This document shows positions 7,535 to 16,686 of a stretch of DNA of 64,000 nt, piece by piece. The stretch spans positions 280,778 through 344,777 of the forward strand of contig CANMSI010000004.1 in the NCBI GenBank assembly GCA_947500575.1, read 5' to 3'. Position 1 is the first letter of the stretch. The number at the start of each line of letters is the position of its first letter. The notes beneath the pieces are model-generated. The model was not told where the DNA came from, did not search any database, and saw nothing but the letters and a program-made list of their open reading frames with translations. Source of the stretch: an uncultured Flavobacteriaceae bacterium. GTDB lineage: Bacteria; Bacteroidota; Bacteroidia; Flavobacteriales; Flavobacteriaceae. The translations under genes and the position numbers were made by a program.

Positions 7535-8845
7535 CTAGTCCTTGCTTGCAGGCATCGCATACAGATCAAAATCTGCAGCCTCTGTTATAGTGAGGTCAAC
7601 AAAATCACCAATCTTCACATAGTACTTTGCAGCATCAATTAATACTTCATTATCAACATCTGGAGAATCAAACTCTGTTCTTCCCACGAAGTAAGCCCCT
7701 TCTTTACGATCAATGATACAACGAAAGGTTTTTCCAATTTTTTCTTGATTGAGTTCCCAAGAAATTTGAGATTGGATCTCCATAATTTCATTGGCTCGTG
7801 CTTGTTTTACTTCTTCAGGCACATTATCTTCCAATGCAAAAGCATGGGTGTTTTCTTCATGGCTGTAGGTAAAACAACCCAAGCGCTCAAAACGCATCTC
7901 CTGTACCCAATCGCGTAAAGTCTCAAAATCTGCCTCGGTTTCTCCAGGATATCCTACAATTAGGGTTGTTCTAATAGTCATATCTGGCACAGCAGTTCTA
8001 AAATCTTGCAATAACTTTGTGGTTTTTGCTTGCGTAGTGCCTCTGCGCATGCTTTTAAGAATTGCATCTGAAATATGTTGTAAAGGAATATCGAGGTAAT
8101 TACAAATCTTTGGTTCTTCCTTCATTACTTCTAATACATCCATTGGAAAGCCCGTTGGAAAGGCATAATGCAAGCGAATCCATTCAATACCCTCTACCAA
8201 CACTAATTGTTTTAAAAGTGCCGCTAAATTGCGTTTTTTATATAAATCTAAGCCGTAGTAGGTTAAATCTTGTGCAATTAAAATAAGTTCCTTTACTCCA
8301 TTCGCAGCTAATTTTTCAGCTTCTGTAACCAATTCCTCAATAGGTGTACTCTTGTGTTTCCCTCGCATAAGCGGAATAGCACAAAAAGAACAAGGTCTGT
8401 CGCAACCTTCTGCTATTTTAAGATACGCATAGTTCTTAGGAGTAGTGGTTAGTCTTTCTCCTATTAATTCATGCTTATAATCAGCTCCTAAGGCTTTTAA
8501 CAAGTTGGGTAAATCACTTGTTCCAAAATAATCGTCTACATTGGGGATCTCTTTTTGCAGATCTGGTTTATAGCGTTCGCTAAGACATCCTGTAACAAAT
8601 ACTTTATCTACATTTCCTGCTTCTTTCTGCTGCACATATTCCAAAATCGTATTAACACTTTCTTCTTTTGCATTAGCAATAAAACCGCAGGTATTAATTA
8701 CTACCACATTGCCTTCTCCTTCATGCACTACCTCTTTATCATTGGCTCGCAATTGTCCCATTAACACCTCTGAATCGTAGACATTCTTAGAACATCCTAA
8801 GGTAACTACATTAATCCTATTCTTTTTAAGCGATTTTGTACGCAT
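7535..8845 (-). CDS. rimO: Ribosomal protein uS12 methylthiotransferase RimO
   Basis: The protein has 436 residues from the ATG at 8845; an upstream TTG adds seven residues. It transfers a methylthio group to the conserved aspartate of ribosomal protein S12. The N-terminal UPF0004 domain supplies three cluster cysteines (TLGCSKN, INTCGFI, VTGCLSERY). The radical-SAM motif is CDRPCSFC, followed by PLMRGKHKS, and a C-terminal TRAM domain starts near 370. Length and motif order are standard. It is convergent with the anti-sigma gene, two bases apart. Confidence 0.97.
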   Translation of the reverse strand: MRTKSLKKNRINVVTLGCSKNVYDSEVLMGQLRANDKEVVHEGEGNVVVINTCGFIANAKEESVNTILEYVQQKEAGNVDKVFVTGCLSERYKPDLQKEIPNVDDYFGTSDLPNLLKALGADYKHELIGERLTTTPKNYAYLKIAEGCDRPCSFCAIPLMRGKHKSTPIEELVTEAEKLAANGVKELILIAQDLTYYGLDLYKKRNLAALLKQLVLVEGIEWIRLHYAFPTGFPMDVLEVMKEEPKICNYLDIPLQHISDAILKSMRRGTTQAKTTKLLQDFRTAVPDMTIRTTLIVGYPGETEADFETLRDWVQEMRFERLGCFTYSHEENTHAFALEDNVPEEVKQARANEIMEIQSQISWELNQEKIGKTFRCIIDRKEGAYFVGRTEFDSPDVDNEVLIDAAKYYVKIGDFVDLTITEAADFDLYAMPASKD

Positions 8846-8959
8846 ACTACTTATTTTGAGGTGCAAAAATACAATTTAACATCCGCTATATACCGTTTTC
8901 TTTCATTTTTACGTTAAACTATAGAGAAGATTCCCTGTCTTACTATAAAACCTAAAGCT

Positions 8960-10072
8960 ATGAAATGGACTACACTGCTAATTTTAGGATTCCTTTGTAT
9001 TATTTTTAGTCAATGTTCTTCTTCCAATGATGACAATCCGGACACGCCCATGGACGAAGATACTATGGACCCTCCTACCATGTCTATGTACTTTCCGCCC
9101 ATCACTGGCGGTGATTGGGAAACAATTTCCTTAGAAACTCTTGGATGGAATACAGATGCCACACAGGCTCTATTAGATTTCCTTCAAGAAAAGGATAGCA
9201 AGGCATTTATTATTTTGAAAGATGGGAGGATTGCGCTAGAAGCTTACTTTAATACCAGCTCTGCTAGCAGCAACGGTCCATGGAATTCTACAGGTAAAAC
9301 TTTAAGTGCCTTCACCTTAGGAATTGCCCAAGAGGAAGGTTTCTTATCTATAAATAATGCATCTAGTGACTACTTAGGTAGTGGCTGGTCTTCCTTAGAG
9401 ACAGCGGAAGAAAATGAAATAAAAGTAATTCATCATCTTAGTATGACAACAGGTTTGGATTACAATGTAACCAATTCCAATTGCACCACTCCCAATTGCC
9501 TAACCGCATTGCATACTCCTGGCACTTTCTGGTATTATCACAATGCACCTTATACATTAACCCAATCTATTATCAGTGGAGCAGTAAATCAAGAGTTCAA
9601 TAGTTATTTTAATAGTAAACTTAAAAACCCAATAGGAATGGATGGCACTTGGCTAAAGCTTGGGTTTGCCAATGTATACTATAGTACAGCAAGGAGCATG
9701 GCACGGTTTGGTTTGCTAAACCTAAATGAAGGGAATTGGGATGGTACACCAATTTTATCTGATACTAACTATTTCAATGCTATGACTACTACTTCTCAAG
9801 ACATGAACAAAGCCTATGGATATTTATGGTGGCTAAACGGGAAAGATAGCTTTAGAGCTCCTGCCAGTGAATTGCAGTTCCCAGGAAAGTTAATACCAAA
9901 CGCTCCGGATGATCTTATAGCCGGTTTAGGAAAAGATGATCAAAAATTATATGTGATTCCAAGCAAAGGACTTGTAATTGTTCGCATGGGCGATGATACT
10001 GGAGAGGCATTACTAGGACCCTCCAGTTTTGACAATGAGTTGTGGGAAAAAATAAACTTACTAATTAACTAG
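8960..10072 (+). CDS. Serine hydrolase lipoprotein (beta-lactamase family)
   Basis: The protein has 370 residues. A lipobox ends at Cys19 (IIFSQC), then an Asp/Pro-rich linker typical of surface-exposed Bacteroidota lipoproteins. The catalytic fold shows SxxK as STGK (110-113) and the Tyr-x-Asn motif as YHN (193-195). A HHLSMTTGLDYN segment is typical of class C-like hydrolases. It is probably an esterase or peptidase; the substrate is unknown. It is distinct from the similar-fold lipoprotein at 2176-3567. Confidence 0.85.
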   Translation: MKWTTLLILGFLCIIFSQCSSSNDDNPDTPMDEDTMDPPTMSMYFPPITGGDWETISLETLGWNTDATQALLDFLQEKDSKAFIILKDGRIALEAYFNTSSASSNGPWNSTGKTLSAFTLGIAQEEGFLSINNASSDYLGSGWSSLETAEENEIKVIHHLSMTTGLDYNVTNSNCTTPNCLTALHTPGTFWYYHNAPYTLTQSIISGAVNQEFNSYFNSKLKNPIGMDGTWLKLGFANVYYSTARSMARFGLLNLNEGNWDGTPILSDTNYFNAMTTTSQDMNKAYGYLWWLNGKDSFRAPASELQFPGKLIPNAPDDLIAGLGKDDQKLYVIPSKGLVIVRMGDDTGEALLGPSSFDNELWEKINLLIN

Positions 10073-10075
10073 CAT

Positions 10076-11749
10076 TTACTCATACCCCATTGGGGCTTCA
10101 CGTACCGGCAACTCTTTTTCATAAGCGCTTGCCAAATTTAATAAACTCCACTCCGACAGTTGTTTCCCAATAAAGGTAAGACTAATGGGTTCTCCAGAGG
10201 TCTTATAACCCATTGGAACGGTAAGCGCCGGATACTTTGCCACTGCTGCAAAACCAGCATGATAATTATTAATGGACAAAATAGCATCTAATTGGTGAGC
10301 GTCCATAGCAGTATCGAAATAAGTGCGACCGTTTTTTTGTAGTCGCCCTTTAATTTCTTCCAATCCTTCTGCTGTGGTAGAATCCACTAGAATTCCTTCA
10401 AACAGTGCTTGTCCATAAGGAATCCTAACCAAGGAATCCGCAGCATTGAAATTGACCGCATCTGCTATGGAAGTTATCGATACTTCTTTATTCGTAACAT
10501 GGGTTTTAATATATTGAGGCAGATCATTCTTCATATCGATGTTAAGAATACTTAAGAATCCACTCATATCAACCTGAGGAGGCGTAAACTCAATAATTTC
10601 TGCTCCTAATGCCTTCATTTTCTCTACAGTAGTTTTATAAATAGAATCGCCTTCCACTAGGTTTTTAAATACTCCAAAACGTTTTCCCTTTATGGTTGCA
10701 TCTGAAGTAGCATTCAAATAATATGAAGCTCCCCATTTGGTATTGATGGCAGCAGCATCTGCCGCATCAAATCCAAATAAAGCATCTAGTATAATGGCAT
10801 TATCCCTGACATTTTTGGTCATAGGACCTGGCGTATCTAGGGTGCTTGAAATAGGAACAATACCTGCTCTACTAAGCAAACCAATAGTGGGTTTAAGTCC
10901 TACAACCGAATTCTGACTGGAGGGGGACAAAATAGAACCCGAGGTTTCCGTTCCTACAGCAGCAACAGCATAGTTAGCAGCTACTGAGGTACCACTTCCA
11001 GAACTAGACCCACCTGTTTCAAAAATACGTCTACCATATGGGTTTAGCGTTTGCCCTCCAACCGCACTGTAGCCTACAGGGCATCCGGAACATAAAAAAT
11101 AGGCCCACTCACTTAAATTTACTTTGCCTAGAATGAGCGCTTTTTTAGATTTTAGTTGCGATACTATAAAAGCATCATCCACCGTATTTTCCATCAAAGC
11201 AATAGCTCCTGCTGTGGTCTTCATCCCAGCAGTATTAATATTGTCTTTCAATAAAATGGGCATTCCAAAAACAGGGTGACGGTAGGTAGTTGGGTCCGAT
11301 TTTAATTCAGCGTCTAATTCTTTAGCTTCTTCTAACACATTTTCATTGAGTGCAATGACCGTATTTAAGGTGGTTGTATTATCTAATTCATATTTATAAA
11401 TTCGATATAAATAAAAGAGTACTAGTTTTTCATAACTCAGTTTACCTGTTTTAATATGAGCTTGTATGGTTGGAATATCCTGTTCCAAAACCATGGGTTT
11501 TAATGCTTCATAATCACTTTCACTAAACGCAGATACTTCTGAGTACAAGGGAAGAAAAACCTCGTTCTTATCAAGCACTTTGGATTGAATAAGCTTATAA
11601 CGCATTCTTTCCACCTCATGTTCTGCATTCGCTACTACTTCCGCAGAATCGTTATATGCTTCCCAAAGGACGATAGCTTCCTGCGTCTCTTTGTTTTCTT
11701 TACAAGCAATACTTAAAATCAATACCAATGCAATTAACAACTGTTTCAT
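10076..11749 (-). CDS. Amidase-signature family lipoprotein
   Basis: The protein has 557 residues. A lipoprotein signal ends at Cys16 (LILSIAC), so the enzyme sits in the envelope. The amidase-signature triad is complete: Lys168 in PILLKDN, the cis-serine in TGGSSSGSGTS (about 248), and the nucleophile Ser272 in TETSGSILSPSS. About 100 N-terminal residues before the catalytic domain are extra. This is not GatA of the Glu-tRNA amidotransferase, because it is exported and stands alone. The substrate amide is unknown. Confidence 0.88.
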   Translation of the reverse strand: MKQLLIALVLILSIACKENKETQEAIVLWEAYNDSAEVVANAEHEVERMRYKLIQSKVLDKNEVFLPLYSEVSAFSESDYEALKPMVLEQDIPTIQAHIKTGKLSYEKLVLFYLYRIYKYELDNTTTLNTVIALNENVLEEAKELDAELKSDPTTYRHPVFGMPILLKDNINTAGMKTTAGAIALMENTVDDAFIVSQLKSKKALILGKVNLSEWAYFLCSGCPVGYSAVGGQTLNPYGRRIFETGGSSSGSGTSVAANYAVAAVGTETSGSILSPSSQNSVVGLKPTIGLLSRAGIVPISSTLDTPGPMTKNVRDNAIILDALFGFDAADAAAINTKWGASYYLNATSDATIKGKRFGVFKNLVEGDSIYKTTVEKMKALGAEIIEFTPPQVDMSGFLSILNIDMKNDLPQYIKTHVTNKEVSITSIADAVNFNAADSLVRIPYGQALFEGILVDSTTAEGLEEIKGRLQKNGRTYFDTAMDAHQLDAILSINNYHAGFAAVAKYPALTVPMGYKTSGEPISLTFIGKQLSEWSLLNLASAYEKELPVREAPMGYE

Positions 11750-11785
11750 AAAACATTTTTTAGGTTATCGTAGTTTTTGATACTC

Positions 11786-12652
11786 TTACTTTTTATTTTT
11801 TTCTAGAAGCTTGGTCCATTCTTCTATATTTTTTTTATTCATCCGAACAAACTCATCTTTATCCTCTTCTTCGGCAAGTTTTAAAGATTTTTTTGCCGAC
11901 CGTATGGCATCAGAATAATTATTCATAGTTGCCTCTACTAAAGATTTAACCCGATGAAAATAGTAGGTATCCCCACCTAAGTTTATTGCATTCTCTAAAT
12001 ATCTTAAAGCAAGTTTTGTATCTGTTCCTTGTTCTTGAAAGTATCTGGCAGCCTCATAATAGGTCTGGGCAGTAGGATTCGTTTTCAATTGCTGGTTTAT
12101 TTCCTTACGCATTTGCGCATCTGTATCTACAACAATCGGAATGACAATTTCTGTATATTCCCATTGAAATATCAACTGGGCCGAATTATGCGTAATTGCA
12201 TCAAAGCTTATTAGAAAATTCTCCTGTAGACTGGCCATACTCTTAGGTTTAACTTTGATCCTAAAAGCATCTTCTTTAGGGTTGTATGCTTTTCTACCGT
12301 CACCCCAATGTGTTGTATTTGTATGAAATACAATCTCCCATGCATCCTTTTGCGGAAAAGCATAAATGGCATACGTACCCTTAGCAAGTACATTTCCCAT
12401 AATATGGATATCGGAATCTACCGTGATTTTGGTTGATTCATTAGCGCCCACTCGCCAAATACGGCCATAAGGTACCAAATCTCCAAAGATAAGACGTCCT
12501 CGAACTGCTGGTCTGGAATAAGAAATTGAAATCTTGGAAAACCCTACTTGCTGCTCTACCAATGCAGCAGGACTTGCTTTTGGATGTTGTATTTGTGCAG
12601 ATGAAGATATCCACCCCGCCAATAAAAATAATATGCTTATTACTTTTCTCAA
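11786..12652 (-). CDS. DUF2911 protein with C-terminal TPR-like helices
   Basis: The protein has 288 residues with a signal peptide (ISILFLLAGWISSSAQ). A DUF2911 domain follows, with the diagnostic ISYSRPAVRGR, VPYGRIWRVGANE and KGTYAIYAFP segments. The last 90 residues are helical and repeat-like (QTYYEAARYFQEQG, ALRYLENAINLGG), resembling TPR. The function of DUF2911 is unknown. The start overlaps the ftsY stop by four bases, so it is probably cotranscribed with and after ftsY. Confidence 0.85.
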   Translation of the reverse strand: MRKVISILFLLAGWISSSAQIQHPKASPAALVEQQVGFSKISISYSRPAVRGRLIFGDLVPYGRIWRVGANESTKITVDSDIHIMGNVLAKGTYAIYAFPQKDAWEIVFHTNTTHWGDGRKAYNPKEDAFRIKVKPKSMASLQENFLISFDAITHNSAQLIFQWEYTEIVIPIVVDTDAQMRKEINQQLKTNPTAQTYYEAARYFQEQGTDTKLALRYLENAINLGGDTYYFHRVKSLVEATMNNYSDAIRSAKKSLKLAEEEDKDEFVRMNKKNIEEWTKLLEKNKK

Positions 12653-13611
12653 CTAGCTCCGCTAAAAAAAGAATCCACAAACTCGTACTTATTAAAAACC
12701 TGTAGGTCTTCAATCCCTTCTCCTACTCCAATATACTTCACAGGAATTTGAAATTGATCAGAAATTCCAATAACTACACCTCCTTTAGCAGTACCATCCA
12801 ATTTGGTAACTGCCAAAGACGTAACCTCAGTTGCCTTTGTAAATTCCTTTGCTTGTTCAAAAGCGTTCTGACCTGTAGAACCATCCAATACTAGCAAGAC
12901 ATCATGGGGTGCGTCTCCTACCACTTTTTGCATAACTCTTTTCACTTTGGTAAGCTCATTCATTAAATTCACTTTGTTATGCAACCTTCCAGCAGTGTCA
13001 ATAATTACCACATCGGCATCTTGCGTAACGGCAGAACTTAAGGTATCAAAAGCAACAGAAGCTGGGTCACTACCCATGCTTTGTTTTACAATAGGCACTG
13101 CTACCCTATCTGCCCAAACCTCCAATTGGTCTATAGCAGCAGCTCTAAAAGTATCTGCAGCTCCTAGCACTACTTTTAGTCCTTGCTTTTTAAACTGGTA
13201 GGCCAACTTACCAATCGTCGTAGTTTTACCCACACCATTGACACCAACAACCATTATTACATGCGGTTTTGCTGTATTTGGGATACCAAAATCTGTTTCC
13301 TCACCTACATGGGTTTCGGACAATAGGCTTGCTATTTCTTCTCTTAGTATGGTGTTTAACTCCTCTGTACCCATGTACTTATCTTTGGCAACTCTTGCCT
13401 CTATACGATCTATTACTTTAAGAGTAGTATTTACACCAACATCCGAAGTTACCAATACCTCTTCGAGGTTATCTAGTACGTCATCATCTACTTTTGATTT
13501 ACCCGCAACTGCTTTGCTAAGCTTGGAAAAAAAACTGCTTTTAGTCTTCTCCAAACCCTTATCTAGGGTTTCCTTTTTCTGTGAGGAAAATATCTTTTTA
13601 AATAAACTCAT
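12649..13611 (-). CDS. ftsY: Signal recognition particle receptor FtsY
   Basis: The protein has 320 residues. It is the GTPase receptor that docks SRP-ribosome complexes at the inner membrane. After a short charged start and the four-helix N domain, the G domain shows the P-loop GVNGVGKTT (123-131), the DTAGR motif (near 208) and TKLDGTAKGG (near 272). The long acidic A domain of the E. coli protein is absent, as in other Bacteroidota. The gene is separated from the upstream ribosomal-protein genes by a strong terminator (13750-13782), so it should have its own promoter. Confidence 0.96.
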   Translation of the reverse strand: MSLFKKIFSSQKKETLDKGLEKTKSSFFSKLSKAVAGKSKVDDDVLDNLEEVLVTSDVGVNTTLKVIDRIEARVAKDKYMGTEELNTILREEIASLLSETHVGEETDFGIPNTAKPHVIMVVGVNGVGKTTTIGKLAYQFKKQGLKVVLGAADTFRAAAIDQLEVWADRVAVPIVKQSMGSDPASVAFDTLSSAVTQDADVVIIDTAGRLHNKVNLMNELTKVKRVMQKVVGDAPHDVLLVLDGSTGQNAFEQAKEFTKATEVTSLAVTKLDGTAKGGVVIGISDQFQIPVKYIGVGEGIEDLQVFNKYEFVDSFFSGAS

Positions 13612-13749
13612 CTGTTCTTAAAAACGTTTTCCCAAAGATAGGAAAGTTAATAGGAATTGTAGCACATCACCTCTACGGTGGCCAAGGAAATCTGAATATA
13701 GATTTTCCTTTACAGCTTAAGGTATTATTCTATGTTTTAAATGCAGAGC

Positions 13750-13782
13750 AAAAAAAAAAGCTACTATCCGAAGATAATAGCT
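13750..13782 (-). terminator. Intrinsic terminator with UUCG loop after the rpmB operon
   Basis: On the minus strand the RNA reads AGCUAUUAUC-UUCG-GAUAGUAGCU followed by about ten U. This is a 10-bp stem with one G-U pair, capped by the very stable C(UUCG)G tetraloop. It lies between the DUF4295 stop (13806) and ftsY (13611). Confidence 0.85.
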
Positions 13783-13805
13783 CTAAAATTTATGTTGATG
13801 ACTAT

Positions 13806-13958
13806 CTACTTCTTAGCCAACCAATCACTCACTGCTTCTGGTGCCATTACAGATTCTACGAATGTGTAAGCACCACTCTTAGGAGACTTTACCATCTTAA
13901 TGGCTTTTGTTAATCTTTTTGAACTCGTTTGTAACGAGGCTACGGTCTTCTTTGCCAT
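13806..13958 (-). CDS. DUF4295 small ribosome-associated-operon protein
   Basis: This 50-residue protein starts MAKKTVASLQTSSKRLTKAI and ends VSDWLAKK; it is basic and soluble. DUF4295 proteins of this size are found in Bacteroidota directly after rpmG, as here (7-base gap to the rpmG stop). A structural or assembly role on the ribosome is likely from composition and context but is not established. Confidence 0.88.
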   Translation of the reverse strand: MAKKTVASLQTSSKRLTKAIKMVKSPKSGAYTFVESVMAPEAVSDWLAKK

Positions 13959-13965
13959 GACTCTT

Positions 13966-14148
13966 TTATTTTATTTCTTTATGAACCGTCATCTTTTTAA
14001 GGATGGGATTGTATTTTTTGATTTCTATTCTGTCAGGAGTATTTTTCTTATTCTTGGTAGTAATATACCTAGACGTACCTGGCTTGCCAGAAGCTTTGTG
14101 CTCTGTACATTCTAAAATAACCTGGATTCGATTTCCTTTCTTTGCCAT
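13966..14148 (-). CDS. rpmG: 50S ribosomal protein bL33
   Basis: The protein has 60 residues and starts [18 protein letters not shown]. The [21 protein letters not shown] block and the C-terminal [13 protein letters not shown] match bL33. Only one cysteine is present (ECTEHK), so the zinc-binding CxxC pairs of the C+ form are missing; this is the zinc-free form. It is cotranscribed with rpmB (20-base gap) and the DUF4295 gene. Confidence 0.96.
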   Translation of the reverse strand: MAKKGNRIQVILECTEHKASGKPGTSRYITTKNKKNTPDRIEIKKYNPILKKMTVHKEIK

Positions 14149-14168
14149 CGTTCTCTAAATTTATAGGA

Positions 14169-14405
14169 TTATCTTAAAATCCCTTTTCCCTTCGCTTCTT
14201 TTAAAACTGCGGAAATTCCTTTCTTATTGATGCTTTTTAACGCTTTCGCAGATACCTTTAAGGTTACCCAACGATCTTCTTCCGGAATATAAAAACGCTT
14301 TTTAGATAGATTTACATTAAATCTTCTTCTGGTTTTATTAACAGAGAAAGAAACATTGTTTCCAAACATTGCTCTCTTTCCGGTGATTTCACAAACTTTA
14401 GACAT
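14169..14405 (-). CDS. rpmB: 50S ribosomal protein bL28
   Basis: The protein has 78 residues. It shows the bL28 start (SKVCEITGKRAMFGNNVS), the NKTRRRFNVNL block and the KRFYIPEEDRWVTLKVSAKAL region. Length and basic composition are standard. It is the first gene of the rpmB-rpmG-DUF4295 group, which ends at the UUCG terminator. Confidence 0.97.
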   Translation of the reverse strand: MSKVCEITGKRAMFGNNVSFSVNKTRRRFNVNLSKKRFYIPEEDRWVTLKVSAKALKSINKKGISAVLKEAKGKGILR

Positions 14406-14469
14406 TTCTATGTGATTTTAAACAGGGTGCAAATTTAATGCTTTTTTGTTGTACCGACAAAATTCTTAT

Positions 14470-15717
14470 TCAGAATTTTAAAATTTCTTTCTGAAGTAAT
14501 TCAAACGCCTTGTGTACGGACTTCTGAACGATTCGTTCTCTATGATTTCCCATGGTAAATTGAGTAGCAAACACTTCTTTTGGTGTGGCAATTCCTATGA
14601 ATACCGTACCTACATCTGCATCCGAATCTCCTTTTGTTGGTCCGGCATTTCCCGTAGTAGCGATTGCAAAATCCGTTTTTATCAATTTTTGTACATTCTG
14701 AGCCATCGCTTTTGCAACTTCTGCACTTACCACAGAGTGTTCTGCCACCAGATTTGAAGGCACGTTTAAAACCTCTATTTTAGTTTCTGTAGCATAGCTA
14801 ACCACACTGCCTTTAAAATAAGAAGATGCCCCAGGGATGGATGTAATCTTCTGTGCAATTTTACCTCCTGTAAAACTCTCTGCAGTGGCCAACGTATAGT
14901 TTTTAAGCGTTAATAATTTGGCAATGACTTCTTCAATAGTTTCTTCATCTTCCTCTCCATAAATAATATCACCAATTAGTCCATATAGTTTTTTAGATGC
15001 CACAGCTACTGCTTCCACTAAGGTATCCTTGTCTTTTCCTTTTGCCGTCAATCGCAAACGCACTTTTCCCAAATTAGGCAGGTACGCCAACTTTATAAAA
15101 GCAGGTAATTCATCTTCCCAGTCGGCTATTTTTTCCGCAATGGCACTCTCACCTACCCCATAAGTAACCACTGTTTTATGCAAGATATGCGGACGCTCAA
15201 AGGCAGTTATTATTTTAGGAATTACTTCATTTTTTATCAAATTCTTCATCTCAAAAGGTACTCCCGGCATAGAAACATACGCCGTATCACCTTCCATAAT
15301 CCACATTCCAGGTGCGGTACCGTATGCATTGTGCAACACGGTAGCTTTGGAAGGAACCAAAGCTTGCATTTTATTTATTTCAGAAATAGGAGTGGTAATG
15401 TATTTCTTGAACAAATTAGTTACATGTTCTAAAACAGCAGCATCTTCAACCAAATGATCATTAAAATAAGTACATAAGGTATGTTTTGTAATATCGTCCT
15501 TTGTAGGCCCCAAACCTCCTGTAATTAGAACAACGTCTGCTCTAGAAGAGGCATCTTTTAGTGCCTGTAAAATGTGTGTAGTCTCATCCTGAACAGAAGT
15601 GATTTGATAAACAGAAACACCTATTTTATTAAGTTCCTTGGAAATGAAAGCAGAATTAGTATCTACGATTTGACCAATCAGGATTTCATCTCCAATAGTA
15701 ATAATTTCGGCTAACAT
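14470..15717 (-). CDS. cinA: CinA family protein (NMN amidohydrolase / ADP-ribose pyrophosphatase)
   Basis: The protein has 415 residues. The N-terminal COG1058/MoCF-like domain carries [14 protein letters not shown] and [11 protein letters not shown]. The C-terminal CinA domain carries [23 protein letters not shown] and [12 protein letters not shown]. CinA enzymes deamidate nicotinamide mononucleotide in pyridine-nucleotide salvage. The full two-domain form is present. Its start touches the stop of the upstream Hpt gene (TAATG), so the two are translationally coupled. Confidence 0.93.
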   Translation of the reverse strand: MLAEIITIGDEILIGQIVDTNSAFISKELNKIGVSVYQITSVQDETTHILQALKDASSRADVVLITGGLGPTKDDITKHTLCTYFNDHLVEDAAVLEHVTNLFKKYITTPISEINKMQALVPSKATVLHNAYGTAPGMWIMEGDTAYVSMPGVPFEMKNLIKNEVIPKIITAFERPHILHKTVVTYGVGESAIAEKIADWEDELPAFIKLAYLPNLGKVRLRLTAKGKDKDTLVEAVAVASKKLYGLIGDIIYGEEDEETIEEVIAKLLTLKNYTLATAESFTGGKIAQKITSIPGASSYFKGSVVSYATETKIEVLNVPSNLVAEHSVVSAEVAKAMAQNVQKLIKTDFAIATTGNAGPTKGDSDADVGTVFIGIATPKEVFATQFTMGNHRERIVQKSVHKAFELLQKEILKF

Positions 15718-16058
15718 TAAACCTGAAAGTCTTTTTTCAATTCAGATATTACCTGATGAATATCTTTCTTTAGCAGTGGAAATTTTCGTTCAATTTCTTC
15801 AGAACTATTTTCTGGATTCTTCCCCAAGGTTTCGATTTCCAGAGCCGTAGCCCTTGTTTGATCCATTCCTAAAAGATCTACATTCGGTTTTATTTTATGC
15901 GCCAATTTGTAAATATTCTCATAATCTTGCGCTTCGATAGCAGTTTCTAAAGCAGCTAAATCTTCTGGCACTTCTTCTAAGAATACAGATATTACAGAGT
16001 TGATGAAGTCACTATCTCCCTCCGCCATTTCATTTAGTTTATCCAGACTGTAAATCAT
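15717..16058 (-). CDS. Stand-alone Hpt (histidine phosphotransfer) domain protein
   Basis: The protein has 113 residues, all helical. The Hpt phosphorylation site is visible as [15 protein letters not shown], with His54, followed by an [18 protein letters not shown] helix. Such proteins relay phosphate between hybrid sensor kinases and response regulators. No kinase or response regulator is encoded nearby. The gene overlaps its upstream neighbour by four bases and its downstream neighbour by one, so it belongs to the FAH-Hpt-cinA transcript. Confidence 0.88.
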   Translation of the reverse strand: MIYSLDKLNEMAEGDSDFINSVISVFLEEVPEDLAALETAIEAQDYENIYKLAHKIKPNVDLLGMDQTRATALEIETLGKNPENSSEEIERKFPLLKKDIHQVISELKKDFQV

Positions 16059-16669
16059 CCTTTAATTTTTACTGTGAACATTTCTTCATCTTCAAGAATA
16101 CCTGAAAGATAGTCATTTGTACTTATTTTACCAACCCCAGCGGGGGTACCTGTAAAGATAATATCGCCTTTTTTTAACATAAAAAACTTTGAAACATAGG
16201 AGATAAGTTCGTCTATCTTCCAGAGCATCAGCTTGGTATTCCCTTTTTGTACCGTTTCTCCGTTCTTTCTCAATTCAAAAGACAACTCATTTATATCTTC
16301 AAATTTTGCTTTTGGCAACCATTTTCCAATCACGGCAGATCCATCAAAACCCTTTGCTTTTTCCCACGGCAAACCTTTTTCTTTCAATTGCGATTGTACA
16401 TCTCTAGCCGTAAAATCAATTCCCAATCCTACTTCGTCATAATACGAGGGGGCAAATTGAGATGCTATATGTTTTCCAACCTTTTTGATCTTTACCAAGA
16501 CCTCTACCTCATAATGTACGGCATTCGTAAACTCAGGAATATAAAAGTCTTGCTCCTTTGGTAATACAGCAGAATCTGGCTTAATAAAAACTATGGGATC
16601 GGTTGGTCGTTCATTAGACAATTCTTCTATATGCTCCGTGTAGTTTCTTCCTATACAAATAATCTTCAT
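16055..16669 (-). CDS. Fumarylacetoacetate hydrolase family protein
   Basis: The protein has 204 residues, the short single-domain FAH form (YcgM/FAHD1-like). It shows ICIGRNYTEHI at the N-terminus, the metal-binding EVEVLVKI acidic motif, the GIDFTARDVQ segment and the C-terminal IIFTGTPAGVG motif. Members hydrolyse acylpyruvates or decarboxylate oxaloacetate using a divalent metal. The exact activity is not decided by sequence. It overlaps the Hpt gene by four bases. Confidence 0.92.
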   Translation of the reverse strand: MKIICIGRNYTEHIEELSNERPTDPIVFIKPDSAVLPKEQDFYIPEFTNAVHYEVEVLVKIKKVGKHIASQFAPSYYDEVGLGIDFTARDVQSQLKEKGLPWEKAKGFDGSAVIGKWLPKAKFEDINELSFELRKNGETVQKGNTKLMLWKIDELISYVSKFFMLKKGDIIFTGTPAGVGKISTNDYLSGILEDEEMFTVKIKG

Positions 16670-16686
16670 TCCTCTCTTACCTTTTC

